Origin: Paenibacillus sp. PCH8
GTDB lineage: Bacteria; Bacillota; Bacilli; Paenibacillales; Paenibacillaceae
Direction: 5' to 3'
Assembly (NCBI RefSeq): GCF_002968835.1
Contig: NZ_PKQK01000003.1
Location: 917,718 to 981,717 of the forward strand
DNA length: 64,000 nucleotides
Positions 45,544 through 55,372 of this stretch are shown piece by piece (position 1 is the stretch's first letter; each line of letters begins with the position of its first letter). Position numbers and translations under genes: made by a program. The notes beneath the pieces are model-generated. The model saw only the letters and a list, made by a program, of their open reading frames with translations. It was not told the origin of the DNA and searched no databases.

Positions 45544-45624
45544 GATATTCCCTCCGGGCAGTTTATTTGGTGGTGCGCAAACTACGGTAAATAGATGGTT
45601 GTCTGTTACTCTTTTTTTTATCTT

Positions 45625-46428
45625 CTAATGCAAACAACGTCTGATTCGGGCGTCCAACTCCACAGGAGAGAAGGGCTTAGTCATATAATCATCGACCCCG
45701 CTGCGGAAACATTGACTGATCGTCTGTTCAACACGTTGCTCCGTCAACACAACGATTTTGGGTGGCTGATCCATCTCCAGCTTCTGGATATGATGAATGA
45801 ATGGCAGACCATCGATACCATACAGATTCAGCTCGGTCAACACCAGATCTGGTGTCAGTTTCTCAATCAGATCCAGTGCTGCTAGTCCATCCACAGCTTC
45901 ATAGGTTTCGTATCCTTGCATCCTCAGACGCAGCTGCAGGAATTCGCGTACGGTTGGATCGTTGTCCACAATCAAAATTCGTTCCGGCTCGTCCGCCGTA
46001 TTGTCCAGCGTATAGATATGAATCTCCGACGAATCTACGAGCTTCGACGATTCAGCCATATGTTGAATGGTTGCCTTCGAAGGACGCTCCCCCTCCGGGA
46101 AACTGGCCAGCGTGATCTGTGGATCGGCACCTGGGATGCTCTCTTGCAGCTCATGCTTGATCCGAAGTCCTTCATAATGAACCTCATCCAGCGATAAGCC
46201 TGGCAGCAGGACAGCAATCGCTTGAGTAGCCCCATCCTTCCACACCTGGAAAGCTGACTCACTCGTCTGTTCCAGATGTGTCCTGACCTGCTGCTCAGGT
46301 TGAGACGGCCCTGCACAATGGATGAACATTAAGCCGCATGTTTCGGCACTCGTTTCCTTCAATCCCTGTTCTACACTGCGGTACACATTAACGGCAGCCT
46401 CACGCTGCAATGTCGCCGTATTTGGCAT
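45625..46428 (-). CDS. Atypical response regulator with degenerate N-terminal GGDEF-like domain
   Basis: 267 residues from ATG 46428 (271 from GTG 46440). The first 145 residues have a GGDEF-like layout (AAVNVYRSVEQGLK; QAIAVLLPGLSLDEVHYEGL; ITLASFPEGE) but no GGDEF motif. The C-terminal receiver has the acidic pocket ILIVDNDPTVREF, Thr in VVLTEQ and Lys in DYMTKPFSP. The phosphoacceptor position, normally LLD, reads PDLVLTELNLYGIDG, so Asp is replaced by Glu. A Glu there often mimics the phosphorylated state. There is no DNA-binding domain. It probably controls exopolysaccharide synthesis by protein contact. Confidence 0.75.
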   Translation of the reverse strand: MPNTATLQREAAVNVYRSVEQGLKETSAETCGLMFIHCAGPSQPEQQVRTHLEQTSESAFQVWKDGATQAIAVLLPGLSLDEVHYEGLRIKHELQESIPGADPQITLASFPEGERPSKATIQHMAESSKLVDSSEIHIYTLDNTADEPERILIVDNDPTVREFLQLRLRMQGYETYEAVDGLAALDLIEKLTPDLVLTELNLYGIDGLPFIHHIQKLEMDQPPKIVVLTEQRVEQTISQCFRSGVDDYMTKPFSPVELDARIRRCLH

Positions 46429-46488
46429 GTTCTTTTCCACCCTTCTCCTCGGTTATCTATACAAGTCCAATTAATGTTATTTACACTG

Positions 46489-46665
46489 ACACTCCGATGA
46501 CAGAACAACCTTCCGATCGCTGTTATCCCCAGATTTTTTTGATTCCTTTTGAAAAGGGGAAATCCGGGGATAAAGGCGAAGTTTATGCTTCCGATGCAGC
46601 TTTCTTTCAGAAAGCTCTTAGCTCCGCTTCTTCAGGTTATTTCTGTCCTCTCCGTTATCATGTAA
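46489..46665 (+). repeat. Dispersed hairpin-rich repeat, copy 3
   Basis: GATGACAGAACAACCTTCC, GATCGCTGTTATCCCCAG, TTTTGAAAAGG stem, AATCCGGGGAT, AGCTTTCTTTCAGAAAGCT and GCTCCGCTTCTTCAGG, ending CCTCTCCGTTA. It sits inside the EPS operon between the glycosyltransferase and regulator genes, where its hairpins would affect the polycistronic mRNA. Confidence 0.8.
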
Positions 46666-46718
46666 ATGTTAAGTTGAACATCTATATTGTTGTTACTGTA
46701 TTGCTATAGTCTTCATTC

Positions 46719-48119
46719 TCAAGCGGCTTCGCTTGTTTTCTTCTCATCCTCGGACCAGCTTTGTCGTGTCATGGCACCCCATGAGTTGTTGTTTTGCATG
46801 AACTGCACATGTCCCTGCAATCTCCACAACACACCAAGCTGATGATAACCGACGAATTTCAGTGCGGAGTAGACCAGCATTTTGACCAGATCGGAGAGCT
46901 TGTTGTACCGCTTGAAAGCAATCTCCTCAAGAACAAGTGCGCCTACACTCAGCAGATAACCACTCACGAAGTTCAGCAATCCGAACAGCACCAGGATCGG
47001 CCACTGCGTCATATCCAGAAGTACATATCCGGCGAGAGCCAGAAGTCCGGTAATCCGGAAATACGGGTTCAGCGCTTCAAAAAGGACGTTATATGGCATG
47101 GTCACCATACCCATAACCTTATATTTCGGATTGAACAACATGCCACGATTCTCAATCATATTCTTCAGATTTCCGCGGCCCCAGCGCTTGCGCTGACTGG
47201 ACAAGATCCGGTAGGAATCCGGTGCCTGTGTCCAACATACGGCCTCAGGACAGAAGGCAACGCGGTACTTCAATTTGTTTTCAAGCATGTAACGGTGAAG
47301 TTTGATGATAATGTTCATGTCTTCCCCAGGATAACCATCCCGGTATCCGCCTACGGCGATTACAGCGTCCTTACGGAACATACCGAAGGCACCGGAGACA
47401 ATGATCAGCCCGTTCATGTGACTCCAGCCAATCCGTCCGCCCAGGAAGGCTTTGAGATATTCAATCGACTGGAACATGGGCCAGATTTTTCGTGGCAGCG
47501 ATACATCTTGCACTGCCCCGTTTTCAATTTTGCAGCCATTGGCGATCCTTACATCTCCACCGATGGCTACTGTCTCTTCCGGATTCTCCATATACATGCG
47601 TGCCATGCGGATTAGGGCATCCTTCTCCAGCAAGGAATCAGCATCGATGGAAGAGATCAGCGGATAATGGGACAGGTTGATCCCGGCATTGAGGGAATCG
47701 GCCTTACCGCCGTTTTCCTTGTCAATGACATACAGATCCGGGAATTCCGGGTTATGATAGATCCCACGAATTTTCTGACAGGCGATCTTGCCCCGAATCT
47801 TCGTGTTGGGTACCGGCTTCAGACGATATTCCTCCAACAGGATCTTCAGCGTGGCATCACTGGAGCCATCATTCACAACAATGACTTCATACGTTGGATA
47901 ATTCAGCGTCATCAGGCAGTTCACATTTTCAATAATCGTCAGTTCCTCGTTGTATGCCGGTACCAGCAGAGAAACGGAAGGTACCAGTTCCGAGCCTGAC
48001 AATGTATTGTATTTGGAATAATGCGACCGCCGGAAGATCGTCCAGATGTTACGGAACGATAAGGCCAGAATGGAAAAGTAGAGCGTATTTACAAAAACAA
48101 CATAGTAGATTGCGACCAT
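46719..48119 (-). CDS. Membrane glycosyltransferase family 2 (polysaccharide synthase)
   Basis: 466 residues. One N-terminal and about four C-terminal membrane segments surround a GT2 domain: SVSLLVPAYNEELTIIENVN, YEVIVVNDGSSDAT, DKENGGKADSLNAG, DXD-like SSIDADSLLEKDA, GYPGEDMNIIIKLHRYM (base ED) and QRKRWGRGNLKNM (Q-x2-RW). This is the build of processive synthases such as IcaA/PgaC and cellulose- or hyaluronan-type enzymes, which polymerise and extrude the chain. It is the key enzyme of the operon. The ribosome site is weak; the gene starts 22 nt after the HEAT-repeat gene. Confidence 0.88.
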   Translation of the reverse strand: MVAIYYVVFVNTLYFSILALSFRNIWTIFRRSHYSKYNTLSGSELVPSVSLLVPAYNEELTIIENVNCLMTLNYPTYEVIVVNDGSSDATLKILLEEYRLKPVPNTKIRGKIACQKIRGIYHNPEFPDLYVIDKENGGKADSLNAGINLSHYPLISSIDADSLLEKDALIRMARMYMENPEETVAIGGDVRIANGCKIENGAVQDVSLPRKIWPMFQSIEYLKAFLGGRIGWSHMNGLIIVSGAFGMFRKDAVIAVGGYRDGYPGEDMNIIIKLHRYMLENKLKYRVAFCPEAVCWTQAPDSYRILSSQRKRWGRGNLKNMIENRGMLFNPKYKVMGMVTMPYNVLFEALNPYFRITGLLALAGYVLLDMTQWPILVLFGLLNFVSGYLLSVGALVLEEIAFKRYNKLSDLVKMLVYSALKFVGYHQLGVLWRLQGHVQFMQNNNSWGAMTRQSWSEDEKKTSEAA

Positions 48120-48141
48120 GCCGTAGATTAATAGTAGATCC

Positions 48142-49350
48142 CTAAGCAGTGTAATCCCCTCCTACCGTAGCGACACCTGTGCGCTTCTTGCTCGTTCTGT
48201 TCTCTCGTACAGGGCCAAAATAGCGATCGTACAGCAGTCTTTTTTTGTTATGTGCAATCATCTGCTCTACAGCTCTGTCATCGGTTCTCGTGTGCTGCAT
48301 GGTGCTCTCAATCTGCTGCATCGCAATCTCGCGTTCAGCACCTGTACCTTGCACCGCAGCCTGACACAGTGCTTCGAATCCCGGTTCGCCGAGCTTGCTC
48401 AGACTTTCCGCACTGTTATAGCGAACTCTCCAGTCCTCATCCCGCAGCGCTTTGCGCAGCAATGGAATGCTTCCAGATGCATGCTTCGAACCAAGCGCTT
48501 GTACCACTTCGGCGCGAACTTCCGGATCAAGGTCCTTGATCAGCTTCAGAATCGTCTCATCCCGGAGTGCCGGACTTGCGCTAAGATACAGCTTCACCGC
48601 CTCGGCACGTACATCCTGATGCTCGGCGCCTACAAGTCTGTCGAGTGCAGGCATCACTTCAGGTACAGCCTGTCCCCACATCGCAACAAGTCCCACTTTG
48701 ACAAAATCAGGGTTCCGGTCTTCCAGCAATTCGATTAGAATTCGGCTCGTATCCAGACTTGTTTCAAGCAGGATGTCTGCTGCCAGATGGTGAATCGACT
48801 TGCCTTTCGTTAACAGCAATGCCAGCATGTCTTTCAGTTCACCTTGTCGGGTTGTACATCTAGCGATGGAACGACCAATCATAATGGCCATGGGACCCGG
48901 CTTCTCATCCTTCAGCAACTCCATCAAGCCCGGAACAGCTTCAGGACAACGCATGCCACCCAATCGATAAGCCGCATCGATCTGACGACCGTAACGCAGA
49001 CGTCCTAATTCCTTCAGGTCATGCTCCACGAATCCTGCTTCACGGCACAAGGCGATTAGTTTGTCGCGATACTCCCCTTTGAACTGGTCAATCCATTCGA
49101 TAAGCCTATCCTGAATGACCCGGCGTTCCAGTGGAGCCAGCTTGCCTGGTGGCAGTCTGAGCGGACTATTCTCGGTCAAGGCCGTTTGCAGATAGGTGAA
49201 GTAGTCACGCTGTTTCAATTCATAGAATGCAATCTTGCGTCGTTTGCCGTTGTGGGACATTTTCATGGCAAACAATACGATGACGCCTACAACGACCAGT
49301 GCAATACAGATGTATAAAAACAGATAGGCCAAAGCCAAACTTGGAAACAT
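48142..49350 (-). CDS. Membrane-anchored HEAT-repeat protein
   Basis: 402 residues. An N-terminal membrane segment (LALAYLFLYICIALVVVGVI) is followed by a helical spacer and several HEAT-like repeats: AAYRLGGMRCPEAVPGLMEL, VKVGLVAMWGQAVPEVMPAL, DLDPEVRAEVVQALGSKHA and DEDWRVRYNSAESLSKLGEP. Such arrays bind proteins on the cytoplasmic side. AGGAGG lies 10 nt before ATG 49350; starting at 49419 would overlap the preceding gene. It probably scaffolds the synthase complex with the next gene, the glycosyltransferase. Confidence 0.75.
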   Translation of the reverse strand: MFPSLALAYLFLYICIALVVVGVIVLFAMKMSHNGKRRKIAFYELKQRDYFTYLQTALTENSPLRLPPGKLAPLERRVIQDRLIEWIDQFKGEYRDKLIALCREAGFVEHDLKELGRLRYGRQIDAAYRLGGMRCPEAVPGLMELLKDEKPGPMAIMIGRSIARCTTRQGELKDMLALLLTKGKSIHHLAADILLETSLDTSRILIELLEDRNPDFVKVGLVAMWGQAVPEVMPALDRLVGAEHQDVRAEAVKLYLSASPALRDETILKLIKDLDPEVRAEVVQALGSKHASGSIPLLRKALRDEDWRVRYNSAESLSKLGEPGFEALCQAAVQGTGAEREIAMQQIESTMQHTRTDDRAVEQMIAHNKKRLLYDRYFGPVRENRTSKKRTGVATVGGDYTA

Positions 49351-49387
49351 GTGAAAAGGTCCTCCTTTATGCTCATTTATACTGTAT

Positions 49388-51613
49388 TTAATCGATCCGA
49401 AAACTAGGCATTTTCTCATAGCTCTGCTGCATTTTCTCGTAGCTTAACTTCAGCCGTTCACTATACTGCACCTGCTCCCAAGGCTGCCAGCTATACACCG
49501 GCAATGTCTTCAGATCCAGGGTTGTCTGTTCACCCCCAGGCCAGGATACCTTGTTCGTAGTACGATCCATTAACCATGGAATCAGGGTAACGCCTTCTAC
49601 GCCAACTGTGGAGAACTGACGTCCATCCTGGAGCGGTCCATAGTCGATCGCTTGCAGGGAACTCGGATCACCGAACCCGAGCAGCATCCAGGGAATTCGC
49701 ATCTCCACCTGATTGCCATTATACTGCCACGCCGTTAACGAATCTGTATCAGGCTGACCAGGAGCCGTTGTTCCCCGCTTCAATGTGCCAACCATTTCAT
49801 TCATGAATGGATGGGCAGATCGGGTATCCGGCGGTGTCATCCTCAAGCTGACCGCCAGATTCCATGGATGGAACGGATCTGCCGCATTCCCTTGCTCTTC
49901 GGGCAGCATCCCGTAACCTTCCTTGCCATACAGACGCTGATTAAAATCATAATCCTTGGCGATCTCCACCTGTGATTCCTTATCCTGTCCCAGTGTAATC
50001 ACGGTCTCAAGACCATCACTGAGCGTACGGCCGGGGAGTAACTTATCAGGCTGGCTACCTCCGGCAAGTGTATCTGTTCCAATCCGTAGCACCGTCTGAT
50101 CCGGGTCAAAAGGCTGATCCAAGGTCAGCCCAATATACATATAGGCTTCATCATGGGTCATCTTCATTTCCTGAATGCCGTCTACCTTACCCTGCCAGGT
50201 GGTGACTTCGTCATCCTTCAGATCATCCCAGTCATCCAGTGATCCATCGATGGTCAATTGTTGCTGTTTACCCGGGTCCATGGCAAGCAGACCAAACATC
50301 TTCTCATTCGTCAACACGTTCAGCCAGTAGGCCCGGCGATCCGCGGGGATTTCCAGTGGCATCGTGTTCCATGTTTTTTTGAACCACTCATCCTGCCACA
50401 TGAACAGAATCGCTCCCGAGTATCCTTCATCATAGATATCCTGCGTCAGGGACGCATCAATATCTCCCTGCTGCACCTCGTTATGTCCACCCTGATTCCG
50501 GCCTCCCATACCCAGATGGGAAATACCAAGAGAAGAGGGTACGCCATACTCTGTAATCATTACAGGCATATTGGAAAACTCGGCTTTGAGTTTGCGTAGA
50601 TAACTTTTGTACGTGTTGTACTCACCGTTCTCATCCTTGATCGTTTGGAGCGCTGTATCGATATGGAACAGATCTGGATAATACGGGTACACATGGTACG
50701 CTGCAAAATATCCACCCTGCCATTCTTTCGGCTGAATATGACGGGCATCCACACGGACGAGATCCTCTTCATACAGCGGCTCACCGGGATGATCCAGCAC
50801 GTCGGTGGTTACCCAGTTGGTAAAGGTCATCGGATGCTCCCATCCGTACTTCTTCTCCATGACCGCGGTATGGTCCAGCAGCTCTGCCAGCCAGTTCTCG
50901 AACGGTGATGCTTCGGGACTTGCGGAGAAATGAACACCCTTGTACTGCGGTACGTCCGAGTGCACCTTATTGGTGTTGTCCACCATCGCCGGGTCCCATT
51001 CCGTACCCACATGCCAGGCCATCAGGTATTTGCCTGCATTCGTCTTGTATTTGCCGCTGGACTCTCCCTGCTTGGCAGGAATGTCCGCATCGCCATAGAC
51101 AGCAGATACTGCCTTTTCAATCTCCTGCTTGAACGTCTGCTCAATATGGGCAGCATAAGCATCCTGCTTCTCAATCAACTCTTCTTCAGGTGACCATATG
51201 CCCTGTATAAAATATAACGGTTGCTCCCGGCCACGATTATATTCGACCAATGCAGAGTAAAAAATCGGTTCGTGAACCGTGTATACCCGGATGACATTGG
51301 CTCCCAGATCCTCGATCTGCTGGAACCACCGCAAGTAATCCTCTTTGGTCAGCGGGAATTCTCCCGGGTAGTGACCCGGTGAAGTTGCGCCCAGGTTCAC
51401 ACCTTTGACGAACATCTCCCGCCAGGTTCCATCCGGCCCATACTCCATAAACCGGTCTCCATCGGTCTTGAATTTCATCTCTGTGCCGTTCTCCGCTGTG
51501 TACGTAACGAGTTTCGGTTGCATGTAGTGCCATCCGGCAAATATCCCGCCGGTCACCACCACTGCGCCTGTCAATACCGTTAATAACCAGCGTCTTCGTC
51601 TTTGTCTGCTCAT
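49388..51613 (-). CDS. Membrane-anchored glycoside-hydrolase-like protein, first gene of EPS operon
   Basis: 741 residues. A basic start and one anchor (LLTVLTGAVVVTGGIFAGWH) lead to an outside (beta/alpha)8 domain: FVKGVNLGATSPGHYPGEFP, VIRVYTVHEPIFYSALVEYN, candidate acid Glu in AWHVGTEWDP and candidate nucleophile in VMITEYGVPSSLGISHLG. These match the GH2/GH5 clan arrangement, though no exact family can be named. After about residue 450 comes a beta-sandwich with IDGSLDDWDDLKDDEV, as in CBM9-like domains. It would cleave or bind the polymer made by the operon. The promoter region is 51614-52470. Confidence 0.75.
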   Translation of the reverse strand: MSRQRRRRWLLTVLTGAVVVTGGIFAGWHYMQPKLVTYTAENGTEMKFKTDGDRFMEYGPDGTWREMFVKGVNLGATSPGHYPGEFPLTKEDYLRWFQQIEDLGANVIRVYTVHEPIFYSALVEYNRGREQPLYFIQGIWSPEEELIEKQDAYAAHIEQTFKQEIEKAVSAVYGDADIPAKQGESSGKYKTNAGKYLMAWHVGTEWDPAMVDNTNKVHSDVPQYKGVHFSASPEASPFENWLAELLDHTAVMEKKYGWEHPMTFTNWVTTDVLDHPGEPLYEEDLVRVDARHIQPKEWQGGYFAAYHVYPYYPDLFHIDTALQTIKDENGEYNTYKSYLRKLKAEFSNMPVMITEYGVPSSLGISHLGMGGRNQGGHNEVQQGDIDASLTQDIYDEGYSGAILFMWQDEWFKKTWNTMPLEIPADRRAYWLNVLTNEKMFGLLAMDPGKQQQLTIDGSLDDWDDLKDDEVTTWQGKVDGIQEMKMTHDEAYMYIGLTLDQPFDPDQTVLRIGTDTLAGGSQPDKLLPGRTLSDGLETVITLGQDKESQVEIAKDYDFNQRLYGKEGYGMLPEEQGNAADPFHPWNLAVSLRMTPPDTRSAHPFMNEMVGTLKRGTTAPGQPDTDSLTAWQYNGNQVEMRIPWMLLGFGDPSSLQAIDYGPLQDGRQFSTVGVEGVTLIPWLMDRTTNKVSWPGGEQTTLDLKTLPVYSWQPWEQVQYSERLKLSYEKMQQSYEKMPSFRID

Positions 51614-52362
51614 GTCTTTTGATTGCTCACCTCTCTAGTATGCATCCTGCTTCAATGTCGATAGTAAAGACATGAAGCAACGAAATTATTCCGCTTCGGA
51701 TGTCCGCTTGGGTAGAGATGTCAGCGGTGTAGTTCTCACTATAGCGCTAAGACTCTGCATTTGTATCTAGGCTGTTGGAAGCAAACATGAAATGGAACAT
51801 TCTGCCCATAATTCATAAAAAGCGCCATCAACCAGCACTCCAAAGCCCCTGCAGTGCTCGCCATGACTTCACACCAATATGTGCTGTAATTACATTGACT
51901 GGATGCCCTGCTGATCTTGCACTTCTGGAACCTTTATTGTTATGTGCAACGCGGGTACAGACATCGTTAGCTGTTTGAACACTTACCCCATTAAACGCGA
52001 GTCATTTTTTAAAGTTGCGGACCTTTTTACAGTATTAACCATAAAGATTACAAAATTGATACTATAGTCCGATAACGTATCAGCGAAAATCCGCGTCCTA
52101 TCAAGGTTTTCTAAAAAGTGCAGAAAACCAAAAAAGGACATCAGTCCCCCTCTGTAGGACTGTGCCCATTTATAAACCTTTTACAAAAAGCTAAATGAAC
52201 TCCCGGTCATCACCCAGAGGTCACAGATCTCTCACATTTAATGTAAAAAAGTACGTCTTATTTCCTAATTTCTGACTCTAATAAGCTATCCAGGAATTGT
52301 GTCCAATTTGCAAAATAATTCCGGTTGCTGCATTTCGAATTGTCGGATATGCTTATAAAACA
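51614..52362. other. Divergent intergenic region between EPS operon and Y-family polymerase
   Basis: About 750 nt without a credible gene. It must hold the EPS operon promoter on the minus strand. A hairpin is visible near 52139-52170 (GGACATCAGTCC...). No known riboswitch or sigma-factor signature could be identified by eye. Confidence 0.3.
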
Positions 52363-52376
52363 AGAACACTTGTTCC
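52363..52376. promoter_or_regulatory. LexA/SOS-box-like operator upstream of the Y-family polymerase
   Basis: AGAACACTTGTTCC with core GAAC-N4-GTTC at 52364-52375, just after TATAAA (52354-52359). Damage-inducible control of uvrX/yolD-type genes is known in Bacillus, which supports the call. Confidence 0.65.
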
Positions 52377-52470
52377 ATACTGTAAATAAACTGTTAAGTA
52401 TCCATGTTCAGATGAAGATAATTGATGCTTAACAGAAGAGCACAGCATCACGGATAAGGAGAGAAGTCTT

Positions 52471-53715
52471 ATGCCCCGCCAAGACAGACGTGTCATCATG
52501 CTGGCCGACTGCCAGTCATTCTATGCCAGTGTGGAGAAGTCTGCACATCCCGAATACAAGGACCGCCCCCTCGTTGTCGCGGGAGATCCTGCGCGCCGTT
52601 CGGGTATTATTCTTGCGGCCTGTCCACTCGCCAAGTCCTATGGAATTACGACAGCAGAACGACTGGGCGAAGCTCTCGCCAAATGTCCAGATGTTGTGGT
52701 CGTTCGCCCACGGATGGCCGAATACATTCGGGTGTCCCTTCATATTACACGCATCCTTCAGTCTTACACCGATCTGGTGGAGCCCTACAGTATTGATGAA
52801 CAATTCCTCGATGTCACCGGAAGCCTGGACCTGTTCGGCAGTCCCGAGACGATTGCACGCAGCATTCAATCCCGGGTCATGGATGAGACGGGTGTGTACA
52901 TGCGGATCGGCATCAGCGATACCAAAGTGGTCAGCAAGATGGCCTGTGATCTATACGCCAAAAAAGTACCCGGAGGTATCTGTACACTGCCTCGTAAGGA
53001 CCTGCCGTCCACCATCTGGCAGAAGCCTGTAAGAGACATGTTCATGGTCGGTTCCCGAATGGCACAGCATCTCTACAAGATGGGAGTTCACACCATCGGT
53101 GATCTGGCCCAGACTCCACTGTCCCGGCTGAGAGAGCGCTGGGGGGTGAACGGGGAGGTCCTATGGCGCATCGCTCGCGGTATCGATGATTCCCCGGTCA
53201 AACCCGGGACATATACGCATCAGCAACAGGGGATTGGCCATCAGATGACGTTGCCCCGGGACTATGACACCTGGGAAGATATTAAGGTGGTGTTACTTGA
53301 ACTGGCGGAACTCGTCAGCCGGCGTTCCCGGGACAAATCACTCATGGGCCATGTCGTCTCCGTTGGATGTCGTGGACAGGATTATGATCGGCCAACCGGG
53401 TTCTCCCGCCAGATGAAGGTGAATGAACCCACCAATATCACGGATGAAGTATATGATGCAGCCGCGGCTCTGTTCCTGCGTCATTGGGACGGATTACCCA
53501 TCCGCCGCATCAGCGTGTCACTGACCGGACTTGTGCCTGATTCCGAGGTGCAGCTGTCCTGGTTCGATGACCGTGAACGCAAACGAGAACTGGAACGTGC
53601 CACGGATGATATTAAGCGCAAGTTCGGAGACACCGCCATCATGCGGGCCTCCTCCCTCTGCTCGTCTGCGCAGGCACAGGAACGTTCACATAAAATTGGA
53701 GGTCATTATAAATGA
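52471..53715 (+). CDS. Y-family DNA polymerase, UvrX/ImuB-like
   Basis: 414 residues. Catalytic carboxylates are in VIMLADCQSFYASVEK (motif I) and YSIDEQFLDVTGS (S-x-DE-x3-D). IGISDTKVVSKMACDLYAKK and VHTIGDLAQTPLSRLRERWG (helix-hairpin-helix) are typical, and a little-finger domain occupies about 250-360. It resembles the UvrX/YqjW branch of Bacillus, used for error-prone repair. AGGAGAG precedes the ATG. A LexA-like box lies about 95 nt upstream, and the last 4 nt overlap the yolD-like gene, forming a damage-response operon. Confidence 0.88.
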   Translation: MPRQDRRVIMLADCQSFYASVEKSAHPEYKDRPLVVAGDPARRSGIILAACPLAKSYGITTAERLGEALAKCPDVVVVRPRMAEYIRVSLHITRILQSYTDLVEPYSIDEQFLDVTGSLDLFGSPETIARSIQSRVMDETGVYMRIGISDTKVVSKMACDLYAKKVPGGICTLPRKDLPSTIWQKPVRDMFMVGSRMAQHLYKMGVHTIGDLAQTPLSRLRERWGVNGEVLWRIARGIDDSPVKPGTYTHQQQGIGHQMTLPRDYDTWEDIKVVLLELAELVSRRSRDKSLMGHVVSVGCRGQDYDRPTGFSRQMKVNEPTNITDEVYDAAAALFLRHWDGLPIRRISVSLTGLVPDSEVQLSWFDDRERKRELERATDDIKRKFGDTAIMRASSLCSSAQAQERSHKIGGHYK

Positions 53716-54053
53716 GTAAAAAATTGCAACAAAACGGAATCTTTGAGTCCTCACGTATGATGCTCCCCGAACACCGGGAAGCCTACATTCTTCATCAGGA
53801 ACAACTGGCTCCCCGCACCCGCCCATCGCTAGACGCCCAGGCCGCGGAGGAAATGTCACGTTTGCTTAGTAACTCCATGATGCTTGGTGATATGATCACC
53901 ATCACTATGTTTCACGAGTATGAGGATATTCGTTATACCGGGCAAGTGCTTCGGTTGGATCGCCCTGCCCGCACCCTCAGACTGCTAATGGAGGACGGGT
54001 CCCAGGACATTCAGATGAACCTTATTACAGGTGTGGTGCTAGCCAGCGAATAA
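53712..54053 (+). CDS. YolD-like protein
   Basis: 113 residues. RMMLPEHREAYILHQEQL, then ITITMFHEYEDIRYTGQV and RLLMEDGSQDIQMNLITGV are the core of the YolD-like family, which is encoded beside UvrX-type polymerases and thought to regulate or replace UmuD-like partners. The ATG overlaps the polymerase stop (ATGA). The following 242 nt to glsA hold no gene or clear terminator. Confidence 0.85.
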   Translation: MSKKLQQNGIFESSRMMLPEHREAYILHQEQLAPRTRPSLDAQAAEEMSRLLSNSMMLGDMITITMFHEYEDIRYTGQVLRLDRPARTLRLLMEDGSQDIQMNLITGVVLASE

Positions 54054-54295
54054 GTAGATAAATAAAGGGTTCCGTGAATGAGTGAAGTTGCACATGAGCG
54101 GAGACATACTTGGAGTTGTGGAAGCTCTATGATAGATGAAACATTTCCCTTGCCATGCAGGACTGTCTTCCTACACTGCCTGAAGAATACCAGAAACAGC
54201 CGACAAAACGGATCTGAACCTTTACTTCGTTCGAAAGAAGCAAAAGTTCGGATCCGTGATTCATCGGCTACATATAAGGGATTGTGATTCTTTTT

Positions 54296-55237
54296 TTAGA
54301 AAAAGCTCCAATCAAACTCCTTGGAAAGGCGCTCGAGCAGATGTACTCCGGCAAGACTGTTACCTTTGCGATTCAGAGCCGGTCCGATCACCCCAATGCC
54401 GAATTGTCCCGGTACCAGGGTCAGAATTCCACCGGATACCCCACTCTTGGCGGGCAAGCCAACTTCGATGGCAAATTCACCTGACGCATTATACATCCCA
54501 CAGGTGGTCATGAAGGTTTTGGCAATCTGTACATAACGGCGAGGGATAAGTTCTTCACCCGTAATCGGATCGGTTCCATCGTAAGCCAGCACCAGTGACA
54601 TCCGTGCCAAGTCCGCACAAGTGACTTCAATGGAACAATGACGGAAATACACGGCAAGTACATCTTCCACGTCATCCTTGATCACGCCATTATGCTTCAA
54701 AAAATAAGCAAGTGAACGATTCAGGTGGCCGCTCTCGGATTCGGACTGGAATACCTCTTCGTTATAGCCCAACTGATCATTATTCGCGAGCTTACGGAAG
54801 AACTCCAGAATGCGCCGTGATTTCTCTTCTTTGCAATCTCCTCCCACCAGGGAGGACACCGTAATCGCACCGGCATTGATCAACGGATTGAACGGAATTC
54901 CGGGTTCAACCAGTTCAAGCTTGATCATTGAGTCGTAATCGTCGCCTGTAGGTTCTTTTCCTACATTAAAGAAGACTGCTTCTTCCCCATGATCCATCAA
55001 CGCCAGAATAAGGGTGAATACTTTGGAAATACTTTGCATTGTAAACGGGACACCACAATCCCCTGCGGACACGTAATTGCCTTCAGCGTCCATGATATGT
55101 ATACCCAGTTCATCCTGAGAGGCTTTGACAAGCTCCGGGATATAAGAAGCCACTTTACCTTGCCCCGTGTGCAGACGACTGGTCTCCAGCCACTCCGGCA
55201 GTAATGCAGTCAGACGTTCCATGGTTGAATTGCTCAT
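54296..55237 (-). CDS. glsA: Glutaminase
   Basis: 313 residues. Serine-dependent fold with SxxK motif in FTMQSISKVF, then EPGIPFNPLINAGAI, ECTCADLAR-like segment IEVTCADLARMS and GLPAKSGVSGGIL. It hydrolyses glutamine to glutamate and ammonia in the cytosol. GGAGGAG lies 6 nt before ATG 55237, preferred to 55252. No transporter is adjacent, unlike B. subtilis glsA-glnT. Confidence 0.93.
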   Translation of the reverse strand: MSNSTMERLTALLPEWLETSRLHTGQGKVASYIPELVKASQDELGIHIMDAEGNYVSAGDCGVPFTMQSISKVFTLILALMDHGEEAVFFNVGKEPTGDDYDSMIKLELVEPGIPFNPLINAGAITVSSLVGGDCKEEKSRRILEFFRKLANNDQLGYNEEVFQSESESGHLNRSLAYFLKHNGVIKDDVEDVLAVYFRHCSIEVTCADLARMSLVLAYDGTDPITGEELIPRRYVQIAKTFMTTCGMYNASGEFAIEVGLPAKSGVSGGILTLVPGQFGIGVIGPALNRKGNSLAGVHLLERLSKEFDWSFF

Positions 55238-55372
55238 ATGCATCTCCTCCACTCTCTATATAAGCATCTTGCATCAGATGCAGATGAGAAACTCATGTAT
55301 CAGGATAGTTCATGAGCTCCACCTGCATCATACAAGATGCCCTATACATCTGATTACCCTTGGAACTCCCTT

